Assembly (NCBI RefSeq): GCF_025564065.1
Contig: NZ_JAMGZK010000046.1
Span: 1 to 64,000, forward strand
DNA from: Silvania hatchlandensis
GTDB lineage: Bacteria; Pseudomonadota; Gammaproteobacteria; Enterobacterales; Enterobacteriaceae
Reading direction: 5' to 3'
DNA length: 64,000 nt
Part shown: positions 40,340 through 51,463 of the stretch, piece after piece
Layout: every line of letters starts with the position of its first letter
How positions within the stretch are numbered: position 1 is the stretch's first letter
The notes under the pieces: model-generated
Databases searched by the model: none
Seen by the model: the letters and a program-made list of their open reading frames with translations, nothing else
What the model was told of the DNA's origin: nothing
Program-made: the position numbers and the translations under genes

Positions 40340-41559
40340 AAATTTTGGTCTACGGCATCAACTACTCGCCGGAACTGACCGGGATCGGTAAGTACACCGG
40401 CGAAATGGTCGAGTGGATGGCGAGCCAGGGTCACGAGGTGCGGGTCATTACCGCCCCGCCTTACTACCCGGAGTGGAAAGTGGGCGAGCGCTACTCCAGC
40501 TGGCGCTATCGCCGCGAACAGGGGGCCGCCACTGTCTGGCGCTGCCCGCTGTACGTGCCGAAGCAACCCTCAACGCTGAAACGGCTGATTCATCTGGGCA
40601 GCTTTGCCCTGAGCAGCTTTTTCCCGCTGATGGCCCAGCGCCGCTGGAAGCCCGATCGCATTATCGGCGTGGTGCCGACGCTGTTTTGCACCCCAGGCAT
40701 GCGCCTGCTGGGTAAGCTCTCCGGCGCGCGCACCCTGCTGCACATTCAGGATTATGAAGTGGACGCCATGCTCGGACTGGGGATGGCGGGCAAAGGCAAG
40801 GGCGGCAAGGTGGCGAAGCTGGCCAGCGCCTTTGAACGCAACGGCCTGCAAAACGTCGACTACGTCTCGACCATCTCGCGCTCGATGATGAACAAAGCGC
40901 GGGAGAAAGGCGTGGCGGCGGAAAAAGTGATCTTCTTCCCCAACTGGTCCGAAGTGGCGCGTTTTCGTGACGTGACGCCTGCCGATGCGGCTGCCCTGCG
41001 CGCACAGTTGGGGCTTGCCGGGGCGCAAAAAATCATTCTGTACTCCGGCAACATCGGCGAGAAGCAGGGGCTGGAAAACGTCATTGAGGCTGCCGCGCAG
41101 CTCAGCGATAAGCCCTGGCAGTTTGTGATTGTCGGTCAGGGCGGCGGTAAAGCGCGGCTGGAAAAGCTGGCCCGCGAACGCGGCCTGCACAATATTCAGT
41201 TTTTCCCGCTGCAGTCTTACGACGCCTTGCCGGCGCTGCTGAAGATGGCCGACTGCCATCTGGTCGTGCAAAAGCGCGGCGCGGCGGATGCGGTGCTGCC
41301 CTCCAAGCTGACCAACATTCTGGCGGTGGGCGGCAATGCGGTGATCACCGCTGAATCCCACACCGAGCTGGGCCAGCTGTGTACCGACCTGCCGGGGATC
41401 GCCGTGTGCGTGGAGCCGGAATCGGTTCCCGCGCTGGTCGCCGGGATTGAACATGCCCTCACCATGCCCGCTGAGAACGCCGTGGCGCGTGAGTACGCCG
41501 AACGCACGCTCGAGAAAGAGAACGTGCTGAGCCAGTTTATTGCAGATATACGGGAATAA
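40336..41559 (+). CDS. wcaI: WcaI, colanic acid fucosyltransferase (GT4 type)
   Basis: This 407-residue GT-B glycosyltransferase begins [20 protein letters not shown], typical of the family, and has the donor-binding region [19 protein letters not shown] near residue 320. In E. coli WcaI transfers the first fucose onto the undecaprenyl-linked glucose. It overlaps gmm by 4 bp and precedes manC by 3 bp. Confidence 0.94.
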   Translation: MKILVYGINYSPELTGIGKYTGEMVEWMASQGHEVRVITAPPYYPEWKVGERYSSWRYRREQGAATVWRCPLYVPKQPSTLKRLIHLGSFALSSFFPLMAQRRWKPDRIIGVVPTLFCTPGMRLLGKLSGARTLLHIQDYEVDAMLGLGMAGKGKGGKVAKLASAFERNGLQNVDYVSTISRSMMNKAREKGVAAEKVIFFPNWSEVARFRDVTPADAAALRAQLGLAGAQKIILYSGNIGEKQGLENVIEAAAQLSDKPWQFVIVGQGGGKARLEKLARERGLHNIQFFPLQSYDALPALLKMADCHLVVQKRGAADAVLPSKLTNILAVGGNAVITAESHTELGQLCTDLPGIAVCVEPESVPALVAGIEHALTMPAENAVAREYAERTLEKENVLSQFIADIRE

Positions 41560-41562
41560 GTC

Positions 41563-42999
41563 ATGAGTCAAAATACGTTGTACCCGGTAGTGATGGCGGG
41601 TGGCTCTGGTAGCCGGTTGTGGCCGCTGTCCCGCGTGCTTTATCCAAAACAGTTCCTCTGCCTGAAAGGGGAACTGACTATGCTGCAGACCACGGTCAGC
41701 CGTCTGAACGGCGTGCAGTGCGAAAGCCCGGTGGTGATCTGTAACGAACAGCACCGCTTTATCGTCGCCGAGCAGTTGCGTCAGCTGAACAAGCTGACCG
41801 AAAACATCATTCTGGAGCCTGCCGGGCGCAACACCGCCCCGGCCATTGCTCTCGCGGCGCTGGCCGCCCAGCGCAGCAGCCCGGATTGCGATCCGCTGAT
41901 GCTGGTGCTGGCCGCCGATCACGTTATTCAGCAGGAAGACGCCTTCCGCGACGCGGTGCGCGCGGCGATCCCCTACGCCGTAAGCGGCAAGCTGGTGACC
42001 TTTGGTATCGTGCCGGATATGCCGGAAACCGGCTACGGCTACATTCGTCGCGGTGAAGTGACCCCGGGCGAAGGCGACAGCGTGGCCTTTGACGTGGCGC
42101 AGTTTGTCGAAAAACCGAATCTTGAAACCGCGCAGGCCTATGTCGGCAGCGGGGAGTATTACTGGAACAGCGGTATGTTCCTGTTCCGCGCCGGGCGCTA
42201 CCTGGAAGAGTTGCAAAAGTATCGTCCGGACATTCTGACCGCCTGCGAAAAAGCGATGGCGACCGTCGATCCGGACCTGGATTTTATCCGCGTCGACGAG
42301 CAAGCCTTCCTCGCCTGCCCGGAAGAGTCGGTGGATTACGCCGTGATGGAGCGCACCGCTGATGCGGTGGTGGTGCCGATGGACGCGGGCTGGAGCGACG
42401 TTGGCTCCTGGTCTTCCCTGTGGGAAATCAGCGCCCAGACGCCGGAAGGCAACGTCCATCACGGGGATGTGATCAGCCATAAAACCGAAAACAGCTACGT
42501 GTATGCCGAGTCCGGGCTGGTGACCACCGTTGGCGTAAAGGATCTGGTGGTCGTTCAGACCAAAGACGCGGTGCTGATCGCCGATCGCAACGCGGTGCAG
42601 GACGTCAAAAAAGTCGTTGAGCAGATTAAGGCCGATGGCCGCCATGAGCACCACATTCACCGGGAAGTTTACCGTCCGTGGGGCAAATACGACTCCATCG
42701 ACGAAGGCGAACGCTACCAGGTCAAGCGCATTACCGTGAAGCCGGGCGAGGGGCTGTCGGTGCAGATGCACCACCACCGGGCCGAACACTGGGTGGTGGT
42801 GGCGGGTACCGCCAAAGTCACCATCGACGAGGTGGTGTCGCTGCTGGGTGAAAACGAATCGATCTACATTCCGCTGGGAGCCACCCACTGCCTGGAAAAC
42901 CCGGGGAAAATCCCCCTCGATCTGATTGAAGTGCGCTCCGGCTCGTATCTGGAAGAGGACGACATCGTCCGCTTCGAAGACCGCTACGGGCGCGTGTAG
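41563..42999 (+). CDS. manC: Mannose-1-phosphate guanylyltransferase (ManC/CpsB)
   Basis: This 478-residue enzyme makes GDP-mannose from mannose-1-phosphate and GTP. The nucleotidyltransferase signature [19 protein letters not shown] is at residues 11-29. The C-terminal 120 residues form a cupin of the phosphomannose-isomerase type ([18 protein letters not shown]), as in bifunctional family members. It feeds gmd and fcl. Confidence 0.97.
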   Translation: MSQNTLYPVVMAGGSGSRLWPLSRVLYPKQFLCLKGELTMLQTTVSRLNGVQCESPVVICNEQHRFIVAEQLRQLNKLTENIILEPAGRNTAPAIALAALAAQRSSPDCDPLMLVLAADHVIQQEDAFRDAVRAAIPYAVSGKLVTFGIVPDMPETGYGYIRRGEVTPGEGDSVAFDVAQFVEKPNLETAQAYVGSGEYYWNSGMFLFRAGRYLEELQKYRPDILTACEKAMATVDPDLDFIRVDEQAFLACPEESVDYAVMERTADAVVVPMDAGWSDVGSWSSLWEISAQTPEGNVHHGDVISHKTENSYVYAESGLVTTVGVKDLVVVQTKDAVLIADRNAVQDVKKVVEQIKADGRHEHHIHREVYRPWGKYDSIDEGERYQVKRITVKPGEGLSVQMHHHRAEHWVVVAGTAKVTIDEVVSLLGENESIYIPLGATHCLENPGKIPLDLIEVRSGSYLEEDDIVRFEDRYGRV

Positions 43000-43079
43000 C
43001 GCTAACCAGTAGATTTCGAATTAATTAAAAATATCTCCTCAAGGGAGAGGGCTGACTGTTGCCTGAAAAAGGGGTAATG

Positions 43080-44450
43080 ATGCAAAAATTAACCTGTTTT
43101 AAAGCCTACGATATTCGCGGCAAGCTGGGCGAAGAGCTGAATGAAGATATCGCGTGGCGCATTGGCCGCGCCTACGGCGAATATTTAAAACCGAAAACCA
43201 TCGTGCTGGGCGGCGACGTGCGCCTGACAAGTGAAGCATTAAAACTGGCGCTGGCGAAAGGGCTGCAGGATGCGGGCGTTGACGTGCTGGACATCGGTCT
43301 TTCCGGCACCGAAGAGATCTATTTTGCCACTTTCCACCTTGGGGTCGACGGTGGAATTGAAGTGACCGCCAGCCATAACCCGATGGACTACAACGGCATG
43401 AAGCTGGTGCGCGAAGGCGCGCGGCCGATCAGCGGCGACACCGGCCTGCGCGACGTCCAGCGGCTGGCGGAAGCTAACGATTTCCCGCCGGTTAACGCGG
43501 CGAAACGCGGCAGCTATCAGCAGATTAACCTGCAGCAGGCGTATATCGATCACCTGCTGGGCTACATCAATCCGGCCAACCTTACGCCGCTGAAGCTGGT
43601 GATTAACTCCGGCAACGGCGCGGCAGGCCCGGTGGTGGATGCGCTGGAGGCCCGCTTTAAGGCGCTAAACGTGCCGGTCACCTTTATCAAGGTACACAAC
43701 ACCCCCGATGGTACGTTCCCGAACGGAATTCCGAACCCATTGCTACCGGAGTGTCGCGCTGATACCCGCAATGCGGTGATCGAACACGGGGCCGATATGG
43801 GGATTGCCTTCGACGGCGATTTTGACCGCTGCTTCCTGTTCGACGAGAAAGGGCAGTTTATCGAGGGCTACTACATTGTCGGCCTGCTGGCAGAAGCCTT
43901 CCTCGAAAAACACCCTGGGGCGAAGATCATCCACGACCCGCGTCTGGCCTGGAATACGGTGGACGTGGTGGCTGCGGCAGGCGGTACCCCGGTGATGTCG
44001 AAAACCGGGCATGCGTTTATCAAAGAGCGGATGCGTGCCGAAGATGCCATCTACGGTGGCGAGATGAGCGCTCATCACTATTTCCGTGATTTTGCCTACT
44101 GCGACAGCGGGATGATCCCGTGGCTGCTGGTCACCGAACTGCTGTGCCTGAAGGGGCAGACGCTGGGTGAACTGGTGCGCGACCGGATGGCGGCCTTCCC
44201 GGCGAGCGGGGAGATCAACAGCACTCTGGCAGCCCCGGCCGAGGCGATTGCCCGCGTCGAGCACCACTTTGCCCTGCATGCGCTGGAAATCGACCGCACC
44301 GACGGCATTAGCATGGCGTTCCCCCAGTGGCGCTTCAATCTGCGCTCTTCCAACACCGAGCCTGTGGTGCGCCTGAACGTGGAATCCCGCGCTGATACTG
44401 CGCTGATGCAGGCGCGAACGCAGGACATTATGGCGCTGTTGAATCAGTAA
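43080..44450 (+). CDS. manB: Phosphomannomutase (ManB/CpsG)
   Basis: This 456-residue alpha-D-phosphohexomutase converts mannose-6-phosphate to mannose-1-phosphate. The phosphoserine loop [11 protein letters not shown] contains Ser98, the magnesium loop is DGDFDRC near residue 245, and the C-terminal phosphate-binding loop is [10 protein letters not shown]. There are two ATGs in tandem at 43077 and 43080; the second gives [14 protein letters not shown], like E. coli MKKLTCF. Confidence 0.97.
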   Translation: MQKLTCFKAYDIRGKLGEELNEDIAWRIGRAYGEYLKPKTIVLGGDVRLTSEALKLALAKGLQDAGVDVLDIGLSGTEEIYFATFHLGVDGGIEVTASHNPMDYNGMKLVREGARPISGDTGLRDVQRLAEANDFPPVNAAKRGSYQQINLQQAYIDHLLGYINPANLTPLKLVINSGNGAAGPVVDALEARFKALNVPVTFIKVHNTPDGTFPNGIPNPLLPECRADTRNAVIEHGADMGIAFDGDFDRCFLFDEKGQFIEGYYIVGLLAEAFLEKHPGAKIIHDPRLAWNTVDVVAAAGGTPVMSKTGHAFIKERMRAEDAIYGGEMSAHHYFRDFAYCDSGMIPWLLVTELLCLKGQTLGELVRDRMAAFPASGEINSTLAAPAEAIARVEHHFALHALEIDRTDGISMAFPQWRFNLRSSNTEPVVRLNVESRADTALMQARTQDIMALLNQ

Positions 44451-44457
44451 TCTTTTC

Positions 44458-44478
44458 CCCTCTCCCGACGGGGGAGGG
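44458..44478. repeat. Hairpin between manB and wcaJ
   Basis: CCCTCTCCC pairs with GGGGGAGGG around a 3-base loop, with one G-T pair, eight bases after the manB stop and 22 before wcaJ. There is no T-run. It belongs to the CCCTC/GAGGG hairpin type seen at other gaps here and may be an RNA-processing or stability element inside the operon. Confidence 0.5.
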
Positions 44479-44499
44479 AATCCTGAAACAGGAACAACG

Positions 44500-45894
44500 A
44501 TGACAAATCTAAAAAAGCGCGAGCGAGCCAAAACGAATGCATCGTTAATCTCTATGGTGCAGCGTTTTTCTGATATCACCATCATGTTCGGCGGATTGTG
44601 GATGGTGTGTAAACTCAGTGGGCTGCCTTTTCTCTACATGCATCTGCTGATGGCGCTGATCGCGCTGGTGGTCTTCCAGATGATCGGCGGTATGACCGAC
44701 TTCTACCGTTCGTGGCGCGGCGTCAAAATCGCCACCGAGCTGCAGCTTCTGCTGCAGAACTGGACCTTAAGCCTGGTGTTTAGCTTCGGTCTGGTGGCCT
44801 TCAACAATGACTTTGATAACCGCTTTGCCACCTATTTTGCCTGGTATCTGCTGACCAGCGTCGGGATGGTGGTCTGTCGATCGCTTATCCGCTACGGTGC
44901 CGGCTGGCTGCGCAACCGCGGCTACAACACCCGCCGGGTGGCGGTGGCCGGGAGTTTGCCGGTTGGGATGACGTTACTTGACAGCTTTCGCAAAGAGCCG
45001 TGGCTGGGGTTTGACGTCGTGGGGGTTTATCATGATGCACAGCCGGGCGGTGTCTCTGCTGACTGGGCGGGTAACTATTCGCAGCTGGTAGACGATGCCA
45101 AAGCCGGGAAGATCCACAACGTTTATATCGCCATGCCGATGAGTGATGAAGCCCGCATCAAAACCCTGATGCGCAAGCTGGCGGACACCACCTGCTCGGT
45201 GATCCTCATTCCCGATGTCTTCACTTTTAATATCCTGCACTCGCGTATTGAAGAGGTGAATGGCGTTCCCGTGGTGCCGCTGTACGACACGCCGCTTTCC
45301 GGCATCAACCGGGTGCTGAAACGCGTGGAAGACATCATTCTCTCGTCCCTGATCCTGATGCTGATTTCGCCGGTGCTGTGCACCATTGCGCTGGCGGTGA
45401 AGCTCACCTCTAAAGGGCCGGTGATCTTCCGCCAGACCCGCTACGGCATGGACGGTAAGCCGATCATGGTATGGAAATTCCGCTCCATGAAGGTGATGGA
45501 AAACGACCAGGTGGTCACCCAGGCGACGCAAAACGATCCCCGCGTCACCCGCGTGGGTAACTTCCTGCGCCGCACCTCTCTCGACGAACTGCCGCAGTTT
45601 ATCAACGTCTTGACCGGGGGGATGTCGATTGTCGGCCCGCGCCCGCACGCGGTGGCGCACAACGAGCAGTATCGTGCCCTGATTGAAGGCTACATGCTGC
45701 GCCATAAAGTGAAGCCAGGCATTACCGGCTGGGCGCAGATCAACGGCTGGCGCGGCGAGACCGACACCCTGGAAAAAATGGAAAAACGCGTTGAGTTCGA
45801 TCTGGAGTACATCCGTGAGTGGAGCGTCTGGTTCGATATCAAAATCGTTTTTCTGACCGTCTTTAAAGGCTTTGTAAACAAAGCGGCGTACTAA
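44500..45894 (+). CDS. wcaJ: WcaJ, undecaprenyl-phosphate glucose-1-phosphate transferase
   Basis: This 464-residue enzyme starts colanic acid synthesis by placing glucose-1-phosphate on undecaprenyl phosphate. It has four to five N-terminal hydrophobic segments (up to about residue 145), a CoA-binding-like middle domain, a further membrane segment near 285-305 and the C-terminal catalytic domain with KFRSMKV, RTSLDELPQFINVL and SIVGPRPHAVAHNEQY. CAGGAACAACG precedes the ATG. Confidence 0.97.
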   Translation: MTNLKKRERAKTNASLISMVQRFSDITIMFGGLWMVCKLSGLPFLYMHLLMALIALVVFQMIGGMTDFYRSWRGVKIATELQLLLQNWTLSLVFSFGLVAFNNDFDNRFATYFAWYLLTSVGMVVCRSLIRYGAGWLRNRGYNTRRVAVAGSLPVGMTLLDSFRKEPWLGFDVVGVYHDAQPGGVSADWAGNYSQLVDDAKAGKIHNVYIAMPMSDEARIKTLMRKLADTTCSVILIPDVFTFNILHSRIEEVNGVPVVPLYDTPLSGINRVLKRVEDIILSSLILMLISPVLCTIALAVKLTSKGPVIFRQTRYGMDGKPIMVWKFRSMKVMENDQVVTQATQNDPRVTRVGNFLRRTSLDELPQFINVLTGGMSIVGPRPHAVAHNEQYRALIEGYMLRHKVKPGITGWAQINGWRGETDTLEKMEKRVEFDLEYIREWSVWFDIKIVFLTVFKGFVNKAAY

Positions 45895-45895
45895 C

Positions 45896-47374
45896 ATGAG
45901 CTTACGTGAAAAAACCCTCAGCGGTGCCAAGTGGTCGGCAATTGCTACGGTGATCATCATCGGCCTTGGGCTGGCGCAGATGACGGTGCTGGCGCGGATT
46001 ATCGATAGCCACCAGTTTGGTCTGCTGACCGTCTCGCTGGTGATTATCGCCCTCGCCGATACCCTGTCGGACTTTGGCATCGCCAACTCGATTATTCAGC
46101 GCAAAGAAATCAGCCAGCTGGAACTGACCACCCTTTACTGGCTGAACGTCGGCCTTGGAGTGGTGGTGTGTGTGGCGCTGTATCTGCTGAGCGACGCGAT
46201 TGCCGACGCGCTGAATAACCCGGAGCTGGCGCCGCTGATGCGGGCCCTGTCATTTGCCTTTATCCTGATCCCCCACGGACAACAGTTCCGCGCCCTGATG
46301 CAGAAGGAGCTGGAGTTCAGCAAAATCGGCATGATTGAAACCACCTCGGTGCTGGCCGGATTTACCTTCACCGTGGTGAGCGCCCATTTCTGGCCGCTGG
46401 CGATGACGGCGATCCTTGGATATCTGGTTAACAGTGCGGTGCGTACTCTGCTGTTTGGCTATTTTGGCCGCAAGATTTACCGTCCGGGGTTTCACTTCTC
46501 GCTGGCGTCGGTGGCCTCTAACCTGCGCTTTGGCGCGTGGCTGACCGCTGATAGCATCATCAACTATGTGAATACCAACCTTTCGACGCTGGTGCTGGCG
46601 CGTATGCTCGGCGCCAGCGTGGCCGGCGGCTTTAACCTTGCGTGGAACGTGGCGGTGGTGCCGCCGATGAAGCTCAACCCGATCATCACCCGGGTGCTGT
46701 TTCCGGCGTTCGCCAAAATTCAGGACGACACCGAGAAGCTGCGGGTGAACTTCTACAAGCTGCTGTCGGTGGTGGGAATTATCAACTTCCCGACGTTGCT
46801 GGGGCTGATGGTGGTCTCCGGCAACCTGGTGCCGCTGGTGTTTGGTGAGAAGTGGGTAAGCATTGTTCCGGTTCTGCAGTTGCTGTGCGTGGTGGGCCTG
46901 CTGCGTTCGGTCGGCAACCCAATTGGATCGCTGCTGATGGCAAAGGCCCGCGTCGATATCAGCTTCAAATTCAACGTCTTTAAAACCTTTCTGTTTATTC
47001 CGGCGATCGTCATCGGCGCCCTGATGGCGGGCGCGATGGGGGTGACGCTGGGCTTCCTGCTGGTGCAAATCATCAACACCGTCTTGAGCTACTTCGTGAT
47101 GATTAAACCGGTGCTGGGTTCCAGCTACCGCCAGTACATTCTGAGCCTGTGGCTGCCGTTTTATCTCTCTATACCCACGCTTGCGCTGAGCTATGCCCTG
47201 GGCGTGGTGCTGAGCGGCCATCTGCCGCTGGCATTGCTGCTCGCCGTACAGGTGGCGGCCGGGGTGTTGGCCTTTGCGGTGATGATCGTGCTGTCACGCA
47301 ATGGGCTGGTGGTGGAGATGAAGCGCCAGTTTTGTCGCGGCGAGAAGATGAAAACACTGCTTCGCGCAGGCTAA
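45896..47374 (+). CDS. wzxC: WzxC, colanic acid repeat-unit flippase
   Basis: This 492-residue membrane protein of the polysaccharide transporter (MOP) superfamily has about 14 predicted helices. It translocates the lipid-linked colanic acid unit to the periplasmic face. The start MSLREKTLSGAKWSAIATV matches the E. coli protein. It begins one base after the wcaJ stop. Confidence 0.96.
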   Translation: MSLREKTLSGAKWSAIATVIIIGLGLAQMTVLARIIDSHQFGLLTVSLVIIALADTLSDFGIANSIIQRKEISQLELTTLYWLNVGLGVVVCVALYLLSDAIADALNNPELAPLMRALSFAFILIPHGQQFRALMQKELEFSKIGMIETTSVLAGFTFTVVSAHFWPLAMTAILGYLVNSAVRTLLFGYFGRKIYRPGFHFSLASVASNLRFGAWLTADSIINYVNTNLSTLVLARMLGASVAGGFNLAWNVAVVPPMKLNPIITRVLFPAFAKIQDDTEKLRVNFYKLLSVVGIINFPTLLGLMVVSGNLVPLVFGEKWVSIVPVLQLLCVVGLLRSVGNPIGSLLMAKARVDISFKFNVFKTFLFIPAIVIGALMAGAMGVTLGFLLVQIINTVLSYFVMIKPVLGSSYRQYILSLWLPFYLSIPTLALSYALGVVLSGHLPLALLLAVQVAAGVLAFAVMIVLSRNGLVVEMKRQFCRGEKMKTLLRAG

Positions 47375-47389
47375 TTTTAAGAGGTCATG

Positions 47390-48670
47390 ATGAAATTATT
47401 GATTCTGGGCAACCATACCTGCGGCAACCGCGGTGACAGCGCGATCCTGCGCGGCTTACTGGATGCTATTCACACCCTGGCGCCTGAAACCGACGTTGAT
47501 GTGATGAGCCGCTACCCGGTGAGCTCCTCCTGGCTGCTGAACCGTCCGGTAATGGGCGATCCGCTGTACAGCCAGATGAAACAGCACAACAGCGCCGCGG
47601 GCGTAGTGGGGCGGGTGAAAAAAGTGCTGCGCCGCCGCTATCAGCATCAGGTGCTGCTCTCAAGAGTGACCGACACCGGCAAGCTGCGCAATATCGCCAT
47701 CGCCCAGGGCTTTACCGATTTTGTCCGTTTGCTCTCCGGCTACGATGCCATTATCCAGGTGGGCGGGTCGTTCTTTGTCGATCTGTACGGTGTGCCGCAG
47801 TTCGAGCATGCCCTCTGCACCTTTATGGCGAAAAAACCGCTGTTTATGGTCGGGCACAGCGTCGGGCCGTTCCAGGATCCGCAGTTCAACCAGCTGGCGA
47901 ACCACGTGTTTGGCCACTGCGATGCGCTGATCCTGCGCGAATCGGTGAGCCTGAACCTGATGCAGCGCAGCGAAATTGACACCCGTAAAGTGGAGCAGGG
48001 GGTCGATACCGCCTGGCTGGTTGATCATCAGGACGCCAGTTTTACCCCCAGCTATGCGGTACAGCACTGGCTGAGCGTGGCGAAGCAGCAGAAGACCGTC
48101 GCCATCACCCTGCGCGAGCTGGCACCTTTTGATAAGCGACTGGGCACCACCCAGGCTGCGTATGAGAAAGCCTTTGCCGAGGTGGTCAACCGGGTGCTGG
48201 CGAGCGGTTACCAGGTGCTGGCGCTTTCGACCTGTACCGGGATCGACAGCTACAACAAGGATGACCGGATGGTGGCGCTGAACCTGCGTGAGCACGTCAG
48301 CGATCCGTCGCGCTATCACGTGGTGATGGATGAACTGAACGATCTGGAGATGGGCAAACTGCTCGGCGCCTGCGAGCTGACGGTGGGTACGCGTCTGCAT
48401 TCGGCGATTATCTCCATGAACTTTGGCACCCCCGCGATCGCCATTAACTACGAGCACAAATCTGCCGGGATTATGCAGCAGTTAGGCATGCCGGAGATGG
48501 CGGTGGATATCCGCCATCTGCTGGATGGCTCGCTGAGCGCGACGGTAGCCGATACGCTGGGGCAACTGCCTGCCATTAACGAACGCCTGGCAGTGGCGGT
48601 TAACGCCGAGCGTGAGAACGGTATCCGGATGGTGAAATCGGTGCTGGACAGGGTAGGGGGGGATAAATGA
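47390..48670 (+). CDS. wcaK: WcaK, colanic acid pyruvyltransferase
   Basis: This 426-residue protein belongs to the polysaccharide pyruvyl transferase family and probably adds the pyruvate ketal to the terminal galactose of colanic acid. Family segments LGNHTCGNRGDSAIL, QVGGSFFVDLYG and TRLHSAIISMNFGTPAIAI are present. ATGs occur at 47387 and 47390; the second is preferred because GAGG lies five bases before it and it gives the E. coli start. Confidence 0.93.
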   Translation: MKLLILGNHTCGNRGDSAILRGLLDAIHTLAPETDVDVMSRYPVSSSWLLNRPVMGDPLYSQMKQHNSAAGVVGRVKKVLRRRYQHQVLLSRVTDTGKLRNIAIAQGFTDFVRLLSGYDAIIQVGGSFFVDLYGVPQFEHALCTFMAKKPLFMVGHSVGPFQDPQFNQLANHVFGHCDALILRESVSLNLMQRSEIDTRKVEQGVDTAWLVDHQDASFTPSYAVQHWLSVAKQQKTVAITLRELAPFDKRLGTTQAAYEKAFAEVVNRVLASGYQVLALSTCTGIDSYNKDDRMVALNLREHVSDPSRYHVVMDELNDLEMGKLLGACELTVGTRLHSAIISMNFGTPAIAINYEHKSAGIMQQLGMPEMAVDIRHLLDGSLSATVADTLGQLPAINERLAVAVNAERENGIRMVKSVLDRVGGDK

Positions 48671-49887
48671 AGGTTGGTTTCTTCTTACTGAAATTTCCGC
48701 TTTCGTCCGAAACCTTCGTCCTGAACCAGATCACCGCGTTTATAGATATGGGTTATGACGTGGAGATTATCGCCCTGCAAAAGGGCGATACCCGGAATAC
48801 GCATGCCGCCTGGACGCAGTACGATCTGGCCAGCAAAACCCGCTGGCTGCAGGATGAGCCCCAGGGCAAGCTTGCGAAACTGCGTTATCGCGCCCGCCAG
48901 ACTCTGCGCGGGCTGCATCGCCCGGGGACCTGGCGGGCGCTGAATGTTGCCCGCTATGGCGCCGAGTCGCGCAACCTGATCCTCTCCTCTATTTGCGGCC
49001 AGACCGCGCAGACCTGGCGGGCGGACGTGTTTATCGCCCACTTTGGCCCGGCAGGCGTGACGGCAGCCAAGCTGCGCGAGCTGGGCGTTATCGACGGCAA
49101 AATCGCCACGGTATTTCATGGGATCGATATCTCGAGCCGCGAGGTGCTGGATCATTACACCCCTGAATATCAGCAGCTGTTTCAGCGCGGCGACATGATG
49201 CTGCCGATCAGCGACCTGTGGGCCGGACGGCTGCAAACCATGGGCTGTCCGCCGGAGAAGATTGCGGTCTCCCGGATGGGTGTGGACATGCAGCGCTTTT
49301 CTCCGCGTCCGGTGAAGGTGCCGGGCAAGCCCCTGCAGATCGTCTCCGTGGCGCGTCTTACCGAGAAAAAAGGGCTCCACGTGGCGATTGAAGCCTGCCG
49401 TCAGCTGAAAGCGCGCGGGGTGGATTTTCACTATCGTATTCTCGGGATTGGCCCCTGGGAGCGCCGCCTGCGCACCTTGATTGAACAATATCAGCTGGAA
49501 TCCTGCGTCGAGATGCCGGGGTTTAAGCCCAGCCACGAAGTGAAGGCCATGCTTGATGAGGCGGACGTGTTTTTGCTTCCCTCCATTACTGGCGCGGATG
49601 GCGATATGGAAGGTATTCCGGTGGCGCTGATGGAGGCGATGGCGGTGGGGATCCCGGTGGTGTCCACGCTGCACAGCGGGATCCCGGAGCTGATCGAGAC
49701 CGATCGTTCCGGCTGGCTGGTGGCCGAAAATAATCCCGAGGCGCTGGCCGATCGGCTGGCGACCTTTGGCGATATCGCGCATGAGGCGCTTTCGCCGGTG
49801 GTGCACAACGCGCGCCGCAAGGTGGAGACTGATTTCAATCAGCAGCTGATCAACCGGCAGTTAGCCACTCTGCTTCAAACGCTTTAA
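48667..49887 (+). CDS. wcaL: WcaL, colanic acid GT4 glycosyltransferase
   Basis: This 406-residue GT-B protein has the acceptor-side segment [19 protein letters not shown], an AHFGPAG turn, and the donor-binding block [20 protein letters not shown] near residue 320 with its conserved glutamates. It adds a late sugar (galactose by E. coli assignment). It overlaps wcaK by 4 bp (ATGA). Confidence 0.94.
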   Translation: MKVGFFLLKFPLSSETFVLNQITAFIDMGYDVEIIALQKGDTRNTHAAWTQYDLASKTRWLQDEPQGKLAKLRYRARQTLRGLHRPGTWRALNVARYGAESRNLILSSICGQTAQTWRADVFIAHFGPAGVTAAKLRELGVIDGKIATVFHGIDISSREVLDHYTPEYQQLFQRGDMMLPISDLWAGRLQTMGCPPEKIAVSRMGVDMQRFSPRPVKVPGKPLQIVSVARLTEKKGLHVAIEACRQLKARGVDFHYRILGIGPWERRLRTLIEQYQLESCVEMPGFKPSHEVKAMLDEADVFLLPSITGADGDMEGIPVALMEAMAVGIPVVSTLHSGIPELIETDRSGWLVAENNPEALADRLATFGDIAHEALSPVVHNARRKVETDFNQQLINRQLATLLQTL

Positions 49888-49898
49888 ACGGAGGCTGT

Positions 49899-51284
49899 AT
49901 GCCGAAAGAAATGACGCGCCGCGCGTTTGTCACTACCTGCAGCGTACTGGCGGCAGCTCCCCTCGTGGGCGTGCGGGCCGCGACTGCGGGCGGCACGGTG
50001 GACATTCGCCAGTACAATCGTCGTGACTGGATCGCGGCCTTTAAGCAGGCTTTTACCGAAGGCGACACGGTGGTGGTGCCGGCCGGACTGACCTGCGATA
50101 ACATCAATACCGCTATTTTCATCCCCGAAGGCAAAACGCTGCATATTCGCGGTGCGATGACCGGCAACGGAAGAGGGCGGCTGGTGCTGCAGGACGGCAG
50201 CAAGGTGATCGGCGAAGGGAAGGGGCGCACCGAAAATATCACGCTGGACGTGCGCGGCTCCGACTGCGTAATCCAGGGTCTGGCGATGAGCGGTTATGGC
50301 CCGGTGACCCAGATCTATATCGGCGGTAAAAAACCAAAGGTGATGCGTAACCTGCTGATCGACAAGCTGACCGTCACGAAAGCCAACTATGCAATTTTGC
50401 GCCAGGGCTTTCATACTCAGATGGACGGCGTGACCATCACTAACGGCCACTTTAGCTATCTGCAGGGTGACGCTATCGAGTGGAACGTGGCGATTAACGA
50501 TCGCAATATCCTGATTTCTGACCACGTTATCGACCATATCGACTGTACCAACGGCAAAATTAACTGGGGCATCGGCATTGGCCTTGCGGGGAGCACTTAT
50601 GACAACGCCTACCCGGAAGATCAGGCGGTAAAGAACTTCGTGGTCGCCAATATCACCGGCAGCAATTGCCGCCAGCTGGTGCATGTTGAGAACGGCAAAC
50701 ACTTTATTATTCGTAATGTTAAAGCACGAAATATCACTCCCGACTTCAGCAAAAAAGCGGGGATCGATAACGCAACGGTGGCGATATACGGCTGTGATAA
50801 TTTTGTTATCGATAATGTGGAGATGACCGACAGCGCGGGGATGCTAATTGGCTACGGGGTGATCAAAGGCAATTATTTGTCGATACCGCAAAATTTCCGG
50901 CTCAATGATATACATCTGGATAACCAAAATCTTACCCGCAAATTACGCGGGATCCAGATCTCCTCCGGCAATGCGACCTCATTTGTGGCCATTACTAACC
51001 TCGAGATGAAGCGCGCATCTCTTGAGCTGCATAACAAGCCTCAGCATCTTTTTATGCGCAATATCAATGTGATGCAGGATGCGAGTATCGGACCTGCTCT
51101 GGCGCTGAACTTCGATTTGCGCAAAGACGTGCGCGGTAAATTTATGGCTAAAGAAGAGACGCTGCTGTCGCTGGCGAACGTTAAAGCCGTTAATGAGAAA
51201 GGTCAAAGTTCGGTCGATATCGACCGGGTTGATCAGCATACGGTGAAGGCGGAAGGGCTGAATTTTACTCTGCCGAAGCGCTGA
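49899..51284 (+). CDS. wcaM: WcaM, periplasmic beta-helix protein of colanic acid synthesis
   Basis: This 461-residue protein has a twin-arginine signal (MTRRAFVTT followed by a hydrophobic stretch, probable cleavage near residue 30); E. coli WcaM is a Tat substrate. The mature part looks like a parallel right-handed beta-helix of the pectin-lyase type, with repeated short strands such as [14 protein letters not shown]. Its exact role is unknown, perhaps editing or anchoring of the polymer. It is the last gene of the wza operon. Confidence 0.93.
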   Translation: MPKEMTRRAFVTTCSVLAAAPLVGVRAATAGGTVDIRQYNRRDWIAAFKQAFTEGDTVVVPAGLTCDNINTAIFIPEGKTLHIRGAMTGNGRGRLVLQDGSKVIGEGKGRTENITLDVRGSDCVIQGLAMSGYGPVTQIYIGGKKPKVMRNLLIDKLTVTKANYAILRQGFHTQMDGVTITNGHFSYLQGDAIEWNVAINDRNILISDHVIDHIDCTNGKINWGIGIGLAGSTYDNAYPEDQAVKNFVVANITGSNCRQLVHVENGKHFIIRNVKARNITPDFSKKAGIDNATVAIYGCDNFVIDNVEMTDSAGMLIGYGVIKGNYLSIPQNFRLNDIHLDNQNLTRKLRGIQISSGNATSFVAITNLEMKRASLELHNKPQHLFMRNINVMQDASIGPALALNFDLRKDVRGKFMAKEETLLSLANVKAVNEKGQSSVDIDRVDQHTVKAEGLNFTLPKR

Positions 51285-51304
51285 TTATTTAGCCATTGCC
51301 ACTT

Positions 51305-51318
51305 TGCGAAGATTCCTG
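51305..51318 (+). promoter_or_regulatory. Possible RcsB-type box upstream of galF
   Basis: TGCGAAGATTCCTG agrees with about 10 of 14 positions of the RcsAB consensus. It lies about 110 bp before the predicted galF -10. Rcs control of galF promoters is known for Klebsiella capsule loci; here it is only suggested. Confidence 0.35.
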
Positions 51319-51428
51319 GAATTAATGCCAGGTGATTCGGATTGCTACTACTGTAATTTGCGCGGCAGCTGCGTAACATCAAATCCAGAATTGCAGCAAA
51401 TCGTGCTGGCGAAAACAGGTTAAAGAGC

Positions 51429-51434
51429 TATAAT
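51429..51434 (+). promoter_or_regulatory. Predicted -10 element of galF
   Basis: A perfect TATAAT stands 30 bp upstream of the galF ATG. The sequence 17-19 bp before it (CTGGCG or TGCTGG) is a poor -35 element, so an activator or extended contacts may be needed. Confidence 0.5.
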
Positions 51435-51463
51435 TCGGCAACCATTTTTAAGGTGGAAGAAAC

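Noticed and set aside
40570-42888. Open frame of 772 residues antisense to wcaI and manC.
   Set aside because: Very long but fully antisense to two conserved genes with low-complexity composition; no start signal or family match seen.
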